DNA of 8,713 nucleotides from Acidimicrobiia bacterium (GCA_013694495.1 JACDCH010000125.1:1-8713); one strand, 5' to 3'. Shown: positions 1-6,993, numbered from the stretch's first letter. A program made the numbers and translations. The notes: generated from the letters alone by a model not told the origin.

Positions 1-228
1 GCCCGCCAGGTGCTCGTCGTGACCCACCAACCGCAGGTCGCCGCCTGCGCGGAGGCCCAGCTCGTGGTCACCAAGGCCGACGACGGGGCCACCACCACGG
101 CCAGGGTGCTACCGGTCGCCGGCGACGCCCGCGTGACCGAGCTGGCCCGCATGCTGGCGGGCACCCCGGACTCGGCCGCCACCCGCGAGGCGGCCAAGGA
201 GCTGCTGGCCACCGTCCACGGCGCCTGA
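1..228 (+). CDS. recN: DNA repair protein RecN, C-terminal fragment
   Basis: This is the last 75 residues of a protein whose start lies before the window. The segment VLVVTHQPQVAACAEAQLVV near its beginning matches the conserved THxPQVA switch-histidine region of RecN, an SMC-like ABC ATPase that holds broken DNA ends during recombinational repair. The later stretch RVTELARMLAG, followed by an Ala/Glu-rich helix ending in KELLATVHGA, is the usual RecN C-terminal tail. The Walker A motif, coiled coil and ABC signature are outside the window, so completeness cannot be judged. The neighbour pyrG is 49 bases downstream on the same strand, as in other actinobacteria, which supports the call. Any ATG or GTG start inside the window is internal. 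Confidence 0.88.
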   Translation, partial: ARQVLVVTHQPQVAACAEAQLVVTKADDGATTTARVLPVAGDARVTELARMLAGTPDSAATREAAKELLATVHGA

Positions 229-244
229 CCCGCCCATCCGCGGC

Positions 245-261
245 CGCGGCGCCCCGCCGCG
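245..261. other. GC-rich hairpin between recN and pyrG
   Basis: CGCGGCG at 245-251 pairs perfectly with CGCCGCG at 255-261 around a CCC loop, giving a 7-bp all-G/C stem. It begins 17 bases after the recN stop and ends just before the pyrG -10-like box. A TTTT run follows only at 271-274, so a classical intrinsic terminator is doubtful. The stem could still slow polymerase at the recN end, or it may simply reflect high GC. Confidence 0.3.
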
Positions 262-262
262 A

Positions 263-268
263 TAGGGT
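263..268 (+). promoter_or_regulatory. -10-like box TAGGGT, probable leaderless promoter of pyrG
   Basis: TAGGGT fits the actinobacterial -10 pattern TAnnnT and lies 9 nt before the GTG start of pyrG, so the transcript would start at or next to the start codon. No -35 box is clear and no Shine-Dalgarno sequence sits at the right distance. The same arrangement recurs before four other genes in the window. Confidence 0.5.
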
Positions 269-277
269 GCTTTTCCC

Positions 278-1932
<1,655 letters not shown>

Positions 1933-1936
<4 letters not shown>

Positions 1937-2493
1937 GCGACGCAGCGGCCGACGGGTTCCGCAAAGTCGACGAACGGGTCGTCCACGCAGGCGCGGTCAT
2001 CACCGTCGCCGTCGGGACCTTCGAGGGCCCCGACGGGTCCACGTTCGAGCGCGAGCTGGTCCATCACCCCGGGGCCGTGTCGGTCGTGGCGGTCGACGAC
2101 CAGGACCGCGTGGTGCTGGTCCGCCAGTACCGCGCCGCGCTCGACGCGTGGATGGACGAGCTGCCGGCCGGCAAGCTCGACATCGATGGGGAGGACCCGG
2201 CCGAGGCGGTCAAGCGGGAGCTGATCGAGGAGGCGGGCGTCAGCGCGGCGCGGTGGGAGCTGCTGGCCGAGTTCCACAACTCGCCGGGGTTCTCCGACGA
2301 GCTGGGCCGCATCTACCTGGCCCGCGACCTCACCGAGGTGCCCGATGATCGGCAGGGCGTGGAGGAGGACGCGATGACGGTCGAGTGGGTGCCGTTCGCC
2401 GACGCCGTGGCCCGGGTCACGTCGGGCGAGCTGCGCGACTCGAAGACGGTCATCGGGCTGCTCCGGGCCCGCGACCGCCTCGCCGCCGGCTGA
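1933..2493 (+). CDS. Nudix hydrolase, ADP-ribose pyrophosphatase type
   Basis: This 186-residue protein probably cleaves ADP-ribose or related nucleoside diphosphate sugars to AMP and a sugar phosphate, using Mg2+. The Nudix box lies at about 80-103: the helix portion REIxEEAGV-type motif (RELIEEAGV, 95-103) is intact, and Glu87 is the upstream conserved Glu. The loop from Gly80 to Glu87 has six residues between them rather than the five of the textbook GX5E. As I recall, mycobacterial Rv1700-type enzymes share this spacing. ELPAGKLD before the box and EFHNSPGFSDE after it are typical of ADP-ribose pyrophosphatases. The GTG start at 1933 overlaps the pyrG stop (GTGA). The longer open frame upstream runs through pyrG in another frame and is spurious. 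The next gene, xerD, follows in the same frame after the single TGA. Confidence 0.9.
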
Positions 2494-2517
2494 GGTCGGG
2501 CGACGGCCGCCACCGCC

Positions 2518-3435
2518 ATCGATCCGGCGCCGGGGGAGGTCACGGAGTTCCTCACGTGGCTGGCCGTCGAGCGGGGACGGTCGGCCGGCACCGTCGAGGC
2601 GTACCGGCGGGACCTGCGGCGCTACGTCGAGTGGCTCGGCCCCGGCGGGATCGGGGCGGCCCGCGAGGCCGACATCGTGGGCCTCGTCCACCACCTACAA
2701 GCGACGGGCCTGGCCCCCGCCACGGTGAAGAGGGTCGTGGTCGCGGTGCGCTCGCTGCACCGCTTCCTGCAGGCCGAGGGCATCGCCACCACCGATCCCG
2801 GCGCCGACGTCGAGGCGCCCCGCGTGCCCGCCGGCCTGCCCAAGGCGATCCCGGAGGCCGACGTGGCCCGGCTGCTCGACTCGATCGGCGGCGACCGCCC
2901 GGTCGATCGCCGCGACCGGGCCGCCCTCGAGGTGCTGTACGGCACGGGGCTGCGGATCGCCGAGCTGGTCGGGCTGTCGCTGGCCGACGTCGACCTCGAC
3001 GGCTCGCTGCTGCGAGCCTTCGGCAAGGGCCGCAAGGAGCGCATCGTGCCGCTGGGCACCATGGCCCGCCGGGCGCTCGAGTCGTGGTTCGACACCGGCG
3101 GGCGGCCGGCCCTCGTCCCGCGGCGGGGCTTCGCCCGGCGGGGGGACGCCGAGGCCGTGTTCCTCAACCAGCGGGGCGGCCGCCTCACGCGGCAGGGGGC
3201 GTGGCTGGTCGTGAAGGCGAGGGCGGACGCCGTCGGTCTGGCTGCGGTGATGTGGCCCCACGTCCTGCGGCACTCCTGCGCCACGCACATGCTCGAGCGG
3301 GGGGCGGACATCCGCTCGGTCCAGGAGCTGCTCGGTCACGCCTCGATCTCGACGACGCAGCTGTACACGAAGGTATCCGGCGAGCGCCTTCGGTCGGTCT
3401 ACGAGGCCGCCCACCCGAGGGCCGTGCGCCGCTGA
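2518..3435 (+). CDS. xerD: Tyrosine recombinase XerD-like; start codon uncertain
   Basis: This site-specific recombinase family resolves chromosome dimers at dif together with XerC and FtsK. Counting from ATC 2518 gives 305 residues, with catalytic residues at Arg146 (GTGLRIAEL), Lys170 (FGKGRKE), His248 and Arg251 (PHVLRHS), His274 (LLGHAS) and nucleophile Tyr283 (TTQLYTKV). These are very close to the E. coli XerD positions. The N-terminal SAM-like core-binding domain is complete: VTEFLTWLAVERGRS and TVEAYRRDLRRYVEWL precede the first ordinary start, GTG 2677. A protein starting at 2677 would lack half that domain. Between the Nudix TGA (2491-2493) and 2677 the frame is open but holds no ATG, GTG or TTG. 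ATC 2518 is therefore a best guess. CTG 2560, readthrough of the TGA, or a sequence error remain possible. XerC cannot be excluded, but the Nudix neighbour favours XerD. Confidence 0.85.
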   Translation: MDPAPGEVTEFLTWLAVERGRSAGTVEAYRRDLRRYVEWLGPGGIGAAREADIVGLVHHLQATGLAPATVKRVVVAVRSLHRFLQAEGIATTDPGADVEAPRVPAGLPKAIPEADVARLLDSIGGDRPVDRRDRAALEVLYGTGLRIAELVGLSLADVDLDGSLLRAFGKGRKERIVPLGTMARRALESWFDTGGRPALVPRRGFARRGDAEAVFLNQRGGRLTRQGAWLVVKARADAVGLAAVMWPHVLRHSCATHMLERGADIRSVQELLGHASISTTQLYTKVSGERLRSVYEAAHPRAVRR

Positions 3436-3476
3436 CGGCTCCCACCACGGCCCCGATGGCGCCGGCCGCCGTGCGG

Positions 3477-3482
3477 TAGCCT
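3477..3482 (+). promoter_or_regulatory. -10-like box TAGCCT, probable leaderless promoter of the TraR/DksA gene
   Basis: TAGCCT matches TAnnnT and ends 8 nt before ATG 3491. The interval CCCGCCCC holds no purine-rich ribosome-binding site. The box lies in the 55-base gap after xerD, so the zinc-finger gene likely has its own transcript. Confidence 0.5.
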
Positions 3483-3490
3483 CCCGCCCC

Positions 3491-3811
3491 ATGGCCAGCA
3501 CGCTCGAGTCGACCGCCCGTGCCCTGCTGACCGAGGAGCGCGATTCCTTGCGCCGCCAGCTCGGCGACATGGACGGCCTCGAGCTCGACCACGGCTTCGC
3601 CGACACGAGCCAGGTGGCGGCCGAGCAGGGCGAGGCCAGGGCCCTCTCCGACAACCTCGGTGCCCTGCTCAACGAGGTCGAGCGGGCGCTGGCCAGGCTT
3701 GACGACGGCGCCTACGGCACGTGCGAGGTGTGCCAGGAGCCCATCAGCGAGGTCCGCCTCGGCGCTATGCCGGCCACGCGCTACTGCCTCGAGCACGCCC
3801 AGCACGCCTGA
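3491..3811 (+). CDS. TraR/DksA-family zinc-finger protein, C3H variant
   Basis: This small 106-residue protein probably binds RNA polymerase through its secondary channel and modulates initiation, as DksA and TraR do. Residues 1-70 look like the helical coiled-coil hairpin, with acidic residues around 31-38 (ELDHGFAD) near the expected tip. The zinc-finger module follows at 74-106: AYGTCEVC, then EPISEVRLGAMPATRYC, then LEH. The ligands are Cys78, Cys81, Cys99 and His102, spaced C-X2-C-X17-C-X2-H. The spacing is exactly that of DksA, but the fourth Cys is replaced by His. The length is below E. coli DksA (151) and above TraR (about 73), which is common in actinobacterial members. The start at 3491 is supported by the TAnnnT box 8 nt upstream. 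Its regulatory target is not evident from the sequence. Confidence 0.87.
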   Translation: MASTLESTARALLTEERDSLRRQLGDMDGLELDHGFADTSQVAAEQGEARALSDNLGALLNEVERALARLDDGAYGTCEVCQEPISEVRLGAMPATRYCLEHAQHA

Positions 3812-3839
3812 CGGCGCGCCGGGCTCGTCCGACCCACCG

Positions 3840-4355
3840 ATGGCCGCCGGCCACCTCGTCCGACGCTTCTTCGGTTCCCTGCGCCCCGGTCGGCCGCCGG
3901 CCGCTGCCGAGGCGTGGGTGGCGGAGCGCCTCCTGCCCGGCGAGCGCGAGCTCTGGGTCCGCCTGTCGAACGCCGATCGGCGCCACGCCTACGGCGTCGC
4001 CCGGCGGGTCGAGCGGGCCCTGGGCGACGAGGCCACCCGGCCCGTCCTGGCCGCCGCCCTCCTCCACGACGTCGGCAAGGCCGACGCCGGCCTGCGCACC
4101 TACGGCCGGGTCGTCGCCACGCTCTCGGCCCGGGTGGCGGGCCGCGACATGGCCCCCATCTGGGCCTCGAAGACCGGGGTCACCCGCCGTGTCGGCCTCT
4201 ACCTGCAGCACCCCGACATCGGCGGCGACCAACTCGAGCTGGCCGAAGCCGACCCGCTCACGATCGCCTGGGCCCGAGAGCACCACCGCCCCGAGTCCGA
4301 GTGGTCGGTGCCGGTCGCGCTCGGCCGCGCCCTGAAGGAGGCCGACGATGATTGA
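3840..4355 (+). CDS. Small HD-domain protein, putative metal-dependent phosphohydrolase
   Basis: This 171-residue soluble protein carries HD-superfamily signatures: His49 in DRRHAYGVARRVE, the His76-Asp77 doublet in AALLHDVGK, His124 in LQHPDIGG and His148-His149 in REHHRPE. These fit the metal-binding histidine and aspartate layout of HD phosphohydrolases. The substrate cannot be told from sequence. The N-terminal 30 residues are Arg/Pro rich and look unstructured or basic. ATG 3840 is chosen because the frame upstream runs through the TraR/DksA gene and reads as low-complexity shadow. It begins 28 bases after the previous stop with no promoter-like box, so co-transcription with that gene is likely. 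Its stop (TGA 4353-4355) is the first triplet of a repeat element. The last bases include GAAGGAGG and ATGATTGA, apparently a former overlap with the start of the PLP gene. Confidence 0.75.
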   Translation: MAAGHLVRRFFGSLRPGRPPAAAEAWVAERLLPGERELWVRLSNADRRHAYGVARRVERALGDEATRPVLAAALLHDVGKADAGLRTYGRVVATLSARVAGRDMAPIWASKTGVTRRVGLYLQHPDIGGDQLELAEADPLTIAWAREHHRPESEWSVPVALGRALKEADDD

Positions 4356-4356
4356 G
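4334..4356 (+). repeat. Direct duplication, left copy (23 bp)
   Basis: The 23 bases at 4334-4356 recur at 4560-4581 with one base missing. The right 17 bases, GGCCGACGATGATTGAG, are identical. The left copy spans the end and stop codon of the HD gene. It also contains a GAAGGAGG ribosome-binding site and an ATGATTGAG start identical to that of the PLP gene. Confidence 0.85.
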
Positions 4357-4479
4357 TTTCGAGCTCACTCGTTCGGCTGCGCCTCACTCCGTTCGCTCGA
4401 GTTCGATGGTCCTCGCTGCGCTCGGGCTGTTCCGGTCCTCGCCGACTTCGTCGCCCTGCGGCCGATTCCTGGTGCTCCG
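4353..4479 (+). repeat. Intergenic hairpin-rich repeat element, copy 1
   Basis: This copy shares colinear blocks with 5841-5957. They are TGAGTTTCGAGCTC (4353-4366), CCTCGCTGCGCTCGG (4411-4425, one mismatch to the other copy), GGTCCTCG (4434-4441), a 6-3-6 hairpin (4441-4455), CTGCGGCCGATTCCTGG (4456-4472, whose last 16 bases match the other copy) and GCTCCG. Its first three bases are the HD-gene stop codon. The spacing between blocks differs by at most about 9 bases between copies. It has no convincing coding content. It looks like a dispersed, non-autonomous element of the REP or MITE kind. The exact right end is uncertain. Confidence 0.7.
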
Positions 4480-4559
4480 CCCCAGACCCCAGCGCCTGCG
4501 GCGGACTGGACCGTGCGGTCAGCAGCGCCACCTCCGGACGAGCGCCGCTCGTAACGACA

Positions 4560-4566
4560 GAAGGGG
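4560..4566 (+). promoter_or_regulatory. Ribosome-binding site of the PLP gene
   Basis: GAAGGGG ends 6 nt before ATG 4573, a normal Shine-Dalgarno distance. This supports 4573 over the in-frame ATG at 4588. It is a slightly degraded version of the GAAGGAGG present in the left duplication copy. Confidence 0.6.
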
Positions 4567-4581
4567 CCGACGATGATTGAG
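4560..4581 (+). repeat. Direct duplication, right copy (22 bp)
   Basis: This is the partner of 4334-4356, lacking one A in the purine run (GAAGGGG instead of GAAGGAGG). It carries the ribosome-binding site and the first nine coding bases of the PLP gene. The two copies have a period of 225-226 bases. Confidence 0.85.
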
Positions 4582-5808
4582 CACGGCATGGCCGCCGACG
4601 ACCTCCGGGCCCGCTTGCAGGAGCTGCGCGCGGGCGACATCGACTGGCGGGGCGGGCACGCCTTCAGCCTCGTCTACAACACCGGCGATCACGAGCACGA
4701 AGAGCTACTCGAGTCGGTGGTGGCCGCGTTCTGCCACGAGAACGCACTGAATCCGTTCGTCTACCCGAGCCTGGTGCAGCTCGAGCACGAGGTCGTGGAG
4801 GCCGCTGCGTCGCTGGTGGGGAACCCGCCGCCGGCCGCCGGGTGCCTCACGTCGGGTGGGACCGAGTCGATCTTCCTGGCCGTGCAGGTGGCCCGCGACG
4901 AGTTGTTCGCCCGTCACCCCGACAGCGGTCGCCCTGCCATCGTCACGGCCGACACGGCCCACCCCGCCTTCCCGAAGGCGTGCAAGTACCTCGGGGTCGA
5001 GCACGTGCGGGTGCCGCACCGCCAGGACGGCCGGGCTGACGTCGACGCCATGGCCGCCGCCGCCGATGCCCTCGGCGACCGGGCCGCCCTCGTCGTCGCC
5101 TCGTCGCCCTGCTACCCGTACGGCATCATCGACCCCGTCACCGAGCTGGCCGCCATGGCCGCCGAGCGGGACGTGCTCTGCCACGTCGACGCCTGCCTCG
5201 GCGGCTGGCTGCTGCCGTTCTGGTCCCGGATCGGGGAGCCGGTACCGCCGTGGCACTTCGAGGTCGAGGGCGTCACGTCCCTGTCGATGGACGTGCACAA
5301 GTACGGCTACGCCACGAAGGGGGCGTCGGTGCTCCTGCACCGCACCACCGACCTCAGGATGCGCCAGCTGTTCGTGTACGACGACTGGCCAGGCGGGCTC
5401 TACGGCTCGCTCACCACCGCCGGCACCCGCTCGGGGGCGCCCATCGCCGCGGCGTGGGCCGCCATCCACCACCTCGGCATCGACGGGTACGTGCGCCTGG
5501 CCGAGGTCGTGCGCGACGTCACCCACCGCTTCGTCGCCGGCATCGGCGCCATCGACGGGCTCCACCTCACGTTCCCGCCGGACCTGTCGCTGTTCGAGTT
5601 CGCCGCCGACTCGGCGTCCATCGGCGCCGTCGGCGACGTGATGGACGACCGGGGCTGGCACCTCGACCGCCAGCCCGGCGGCCTGCACCTCATGGTGTCG
5701 CCGTTCCACGCCGAGGTGGCCGACCGCTTCCTGGCCGACCTCGCGGACGCCGTCGCCACCCACGGCGAGGACCGGGGCAAGGCCGCCACCTACGGCGGCG
5801 TCGCCTGA
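4573..5808 (+). CDS. PLP-dependent lyase/decarboxylase, sphingosine-1-phosphate lyase-like
   Basis: This is a fold-type I, group II decarboxylase-family enzyme of 411 residues. The order of motifs follows sphingosine-1-phosphate lyase. They are a phosphate-binding TSGGTES at 93-99; His130 in DTAHPAF, which would stack on PLP; Asp206 in HVDACLGG, which would contact the pyridine nitrogen; and Lys243 in DVHKYGYATKG, the Schiff-base lysine. YDDWPGGLYGSLTTAGTRSG at 269-288 follows, then AAAWAAIHHLG. The human enzyme has ADTHKYGYAPKG at the equivalent place. The protein is shorter than known lyases (over 500 residues) and has no membrane segment, so it is probably cytosolic. The real substrate could be a phosphorylated long-chain base or an amino acid. 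The gene is flanked by direct repeat elements, and its stop codon lies in a tandem duplication. No PLP-binding residue is missing. Confidence 0.85.
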   Translation: MIEHGMAADDLRARLQELRAGDIDWRGGHAFSLVYNTGDHEHEELLESVVAAFCHENALNPFVYPSLVQLEHEVVEAAASLVGNPPPAAGCLTSGGTESIFLAVQVARDELFARHPDSGRPAIVTADTAHPAFPKACKYLGVEHVRVPHRQDGRADVDAMAAAADALGDRAALVVASSPCYPYGIIDPVTELAAMAAERDVLCHVDACLGGWLLPFWSRIGEPVPPWHFEVEGVTSLSMDVHKYGYATKGASVLLHRTTDLRMRQLFVYDDWPGGLYGSLTTAGTRSGAPIAAAWAAIHHLGIDGYVRLAEVVRDVTHRFVAGIGAIDGLHLTFPPDLSLFEFAADSASIGAVGDVMDDRGWHLDRQPGGLHLMVSPFHAEVADRFLADLADAVATHGEDRGKAATYGGVA

Positions 5809-5871
5809 GTTCGAGCTCGGAGAGCTTCGCTCCCCTCGCCTGAGTTTCGAGCTCGGGGAGCTTCGCTCCCC
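5801..5871 (+). repeat. Tandem duplication of a 35/36-bp unit across the PLP-gene stop
   Basis: Unit 1 is 5801-5835 and unit 2 is 5836-5871. They differ by one inserted T and one A/G change. Each begins TCGCCTGAGTT and ends GCTTCGCTCCCC. Unit 1 contains the final codons and stop of the PLP gene, and unit 2 carries a non-functional copy of that stop. Each unit folds into a 7-bp stem with a TTC loop; unit 1 has one mismatch. Confidence 0.9.
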
Positions 5872-5878
5872 TCGCTCG
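5848..5878. terminator. Extended hairpin downstream of the PLP gene, possible terminator
   Basis: GGGGAGC at 5855-5861 pairs perfectly with GCTCCCC at 5865-5871 around a TTC loop. After a 2-by-2 internal loop, CGAGC (5848-5852) pairs with GCTCG (5874-5878). The position between convergent genes suits a bidirectional termination role. There is no U-run, so this is tentative and it may only be part of the repeat element. Confidence 0.35.
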
Positions 5879-5918
5879 GGTTGGTCGGACCTCGCTTCGC
5901 TCGGACGCAACGGTCCTC

Positions 5919-5933
5919 GGCGGCGGAGCCGCC
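5919..5933. other. Perfect 6-bp hairpin inside repeat element 2
   Basis: GGCGGC (5919-5924) pairs with GCCGCC (5928-5933) around a GGA loop. The equivalent place in element 1 (4441-4455) has GCCGAC, TTC and GTCGCC, a stem with the same 6-3-6 geometry and one mismatch. One base pair changes from A-T to G-C between copies. Confidence 0.6.
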
Positions 5934-5999
5934 TGCGGCCGATTCCTGGGGGCTCCGACTCTCGCGGCTCGGGCAGCCGGTCGCCCAGGGACGGGCGGG

Positions 6000-6983
6000 T
6001 CAGTGGCGGGAGGTGAGGCCGACGGCGTCGCGCACCTGCGCCATCTTGGGCGTCGCGATGGCCCTCGCCTTCTCGGCGCCGGTGCGCAGGATTGCGTCGG
6101 CGGCGCCGGGGTCGGCGGCGAGCTCCGCGTAGCGCTCCTGCAGCGGGCGCAGCGCCTCGACGACCGCCGCTGCCGCGTCCGCTTTGAGCGGGCCGTACTG
6201 GGTGTACTTCTCCGCCACCGCCTCGGGCTGCTCGTCGGTGACGGCGGCCAGGATCGACAGGAGGTTGGCGAGACCCGGCTTCTCGGTGATGTCGTAGCGG
6301 ACCTCGCCGTCGGAATCGGTCACCGCCCGCTTGATCTTGCGCTCGATGGCCTTGGGGTCGTCGAGCACGAGGATCGTGCCCTGCGGGGAGTCGAGCGACT
6401 TCGACATCTTCTTCGTCGGTTCCTGGAGGTCCATGATCCGGGCCCCGACCGGGGGGATGGTGTGCTTCGGCACGACGAACGTGGGGCCGTAGCGGCCGTT
6501 GAAGCGTTCGGCGAGGTCGCGGGCGAGCTCGATGTGCTGGCGCTGGTCGTCGCCGACGGGGACCTCCTCGGTGTCGTAGAGGAGGACGTCGGCCGCCTGC
6601 AGCGCGGGGTAGGTGAAGAGGCCGGCCGAGACGTGGGCCGCCTGCTTGCTCTTCTCCTTGAACTGCACCATGCGGCTGAGCTCGCCGTGGCTCGCCGTGC
6701 ACTCCATGACCCACGCCAGCTCCGTGTGCTCGGGCACGTGGCTCTGGGCGAAGAGGATCATGGCCTGCGGGTCGAGGCCCGCGGCCACGAGCAGGAGCGT
6801 GACCTCGTTCGTCTTCGCCCGCAGCTCCGCCGGGTCGCGCGGGATCGTCAGCGCATGCAGGTCGACCACGCAGTGGATGGCGTCGTGCTCGTGCTGCTCG
6901 GCAGCCCAGCGGCGCACGGCTCCCAGGTAGTTCCCGAGGTGGAGGTCGCCGGTCGGCTGGATGCCGGAGAACACGCGGGCCAT
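6000..6983 (-). CDS. trpS: Tryptophanyl-tRNA synthetase
   Basis: This class I aminoacyl-tRNA synthetase charges tRNA-Trp in the cytosol. The 327-residue length is typical of the bacterial enzyme. SGIQPTGDLHLGNYLGA at 6-22 holds the HIGH-type signature (HLGN), and the KMSKS loop is at 192-196 in EPTKKMSKSLDSPQG. LQAADVLLYDTEEVPVGDDQ at 129-147 is the conserved tryptophan-site and dimer region. The open frame extends to a GTG at 7019, but ATG 6983 is chosen because MARVFSGIQPTG is the standard N-terminus and a TAnnnT box lies 10 nt upstream of it. The gene opposes its neighbours: it converges with the PLP gene and diverges from scpA across 59 bases. No tryptophan-rich leader peptide or T-box is visible in that short upstream gap. 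Confidence 0.96.
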   Translation of the reverse strand: MARVFSGIQPTGDLHLGNYLGAVRRWAAEQHEHDAIHCVVDLHALTIPRDPAELRAKTNEVTLLLVAAGLDPQAMILFAQSHVPEHTELAWVMECTASHGELSRMVQFKEKSKQAAHVSAGLFTYPALQAADVLLYDTEEVPVGDDQRQHIELARDLAERFNGRYGPTFVVPKHTIPPVGARIMDLQEPTKKMSKSLDSPQGTILVLDDPKAIERKIKRAVTDSDGEVRYDITEKPGLANLLSILAAVTDEQPEAVAEKYTQYGPLKADAAAAVVEALRPLQERYAELAADPGAADAILRTGAEKARAIATPKMAQVRDAVGLTSRH

Positions 6984-6993
6984 AGGGCGGGCG

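Larger units (their letters stand above)
4357..4581 (+). mobile_element. Putative inserted segment between HD and PLP genes
   Basis: These 225 bases lie between the end of the left direct-duplication copy and the end of the right copy. They include most of repeat element 1 and a tail (4480-4559) not seen at the second element. The tail has a hairpin with CGAGC 4539-4543 pairing with GCTCG 4547-4551, and a weaker GACC/GGTC stem at 4509-4520. Removing the segment would restore an HD stop overlapping the PLP start as ATGATTGA. Insertion with target duplication and local duplication by recombination are both possible. No transposase is encoded. Confidence 0.45.
5841..5957 (+). repeat. Intergenic hairpin-rich repeat element, copy 2
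   Basis: This is the second member of the family seen at 4353-4479, in the same orientation. It has TGAGTTTCGAGCTC (5841-5854), CCTCGCTTCGCTCGG (5890-5904), GGTCCTCG (5912-5919), a perfect 6-3-6 hairpin (5919-5933), TGCGGCCGATTCCTGG (5934-5949) and GGCTCCG. It fills most of the 191-base gap between the convergent PLP and trpS genes. A weak GGGC/GCCC stem at 5971-5986 lies between it and the trpS stop, and nothing else is recognisable there. Confidence 0.7.

Noticed and set aside
4352..4576. 74-codon plus-strand frame starting at TTG in the repeat insert
   Set aside because: It starts inside the HD stop region with a weak start codon, reads as Ser/Arg/Pro low complexity, and has no family match that I know of.
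5801..5871. Two 35/36-bp repeats resembling CRISPR repeats
   Set aside because: The copies are directly adjacent with no spacer between them, one overlaps a coding end, and no cas gene is present.
5971..5986. GGGC/GCCC stem near the trpS end as its terminator
   Set aside because: The stem is only 4 bp plus a wobble, with no T-run on the minus-strand side. It is expected by chance at this GC content.
4705..6714. 669-codon open frame on the minus strand across the PLP gene and trpS
   Set aside because: It overlaps two clear genes with intact catalytic motifs, and its product is Arg/Gly/Pro/Val-rich low-complexity sequence. It is an antisense and off-frame shadow.
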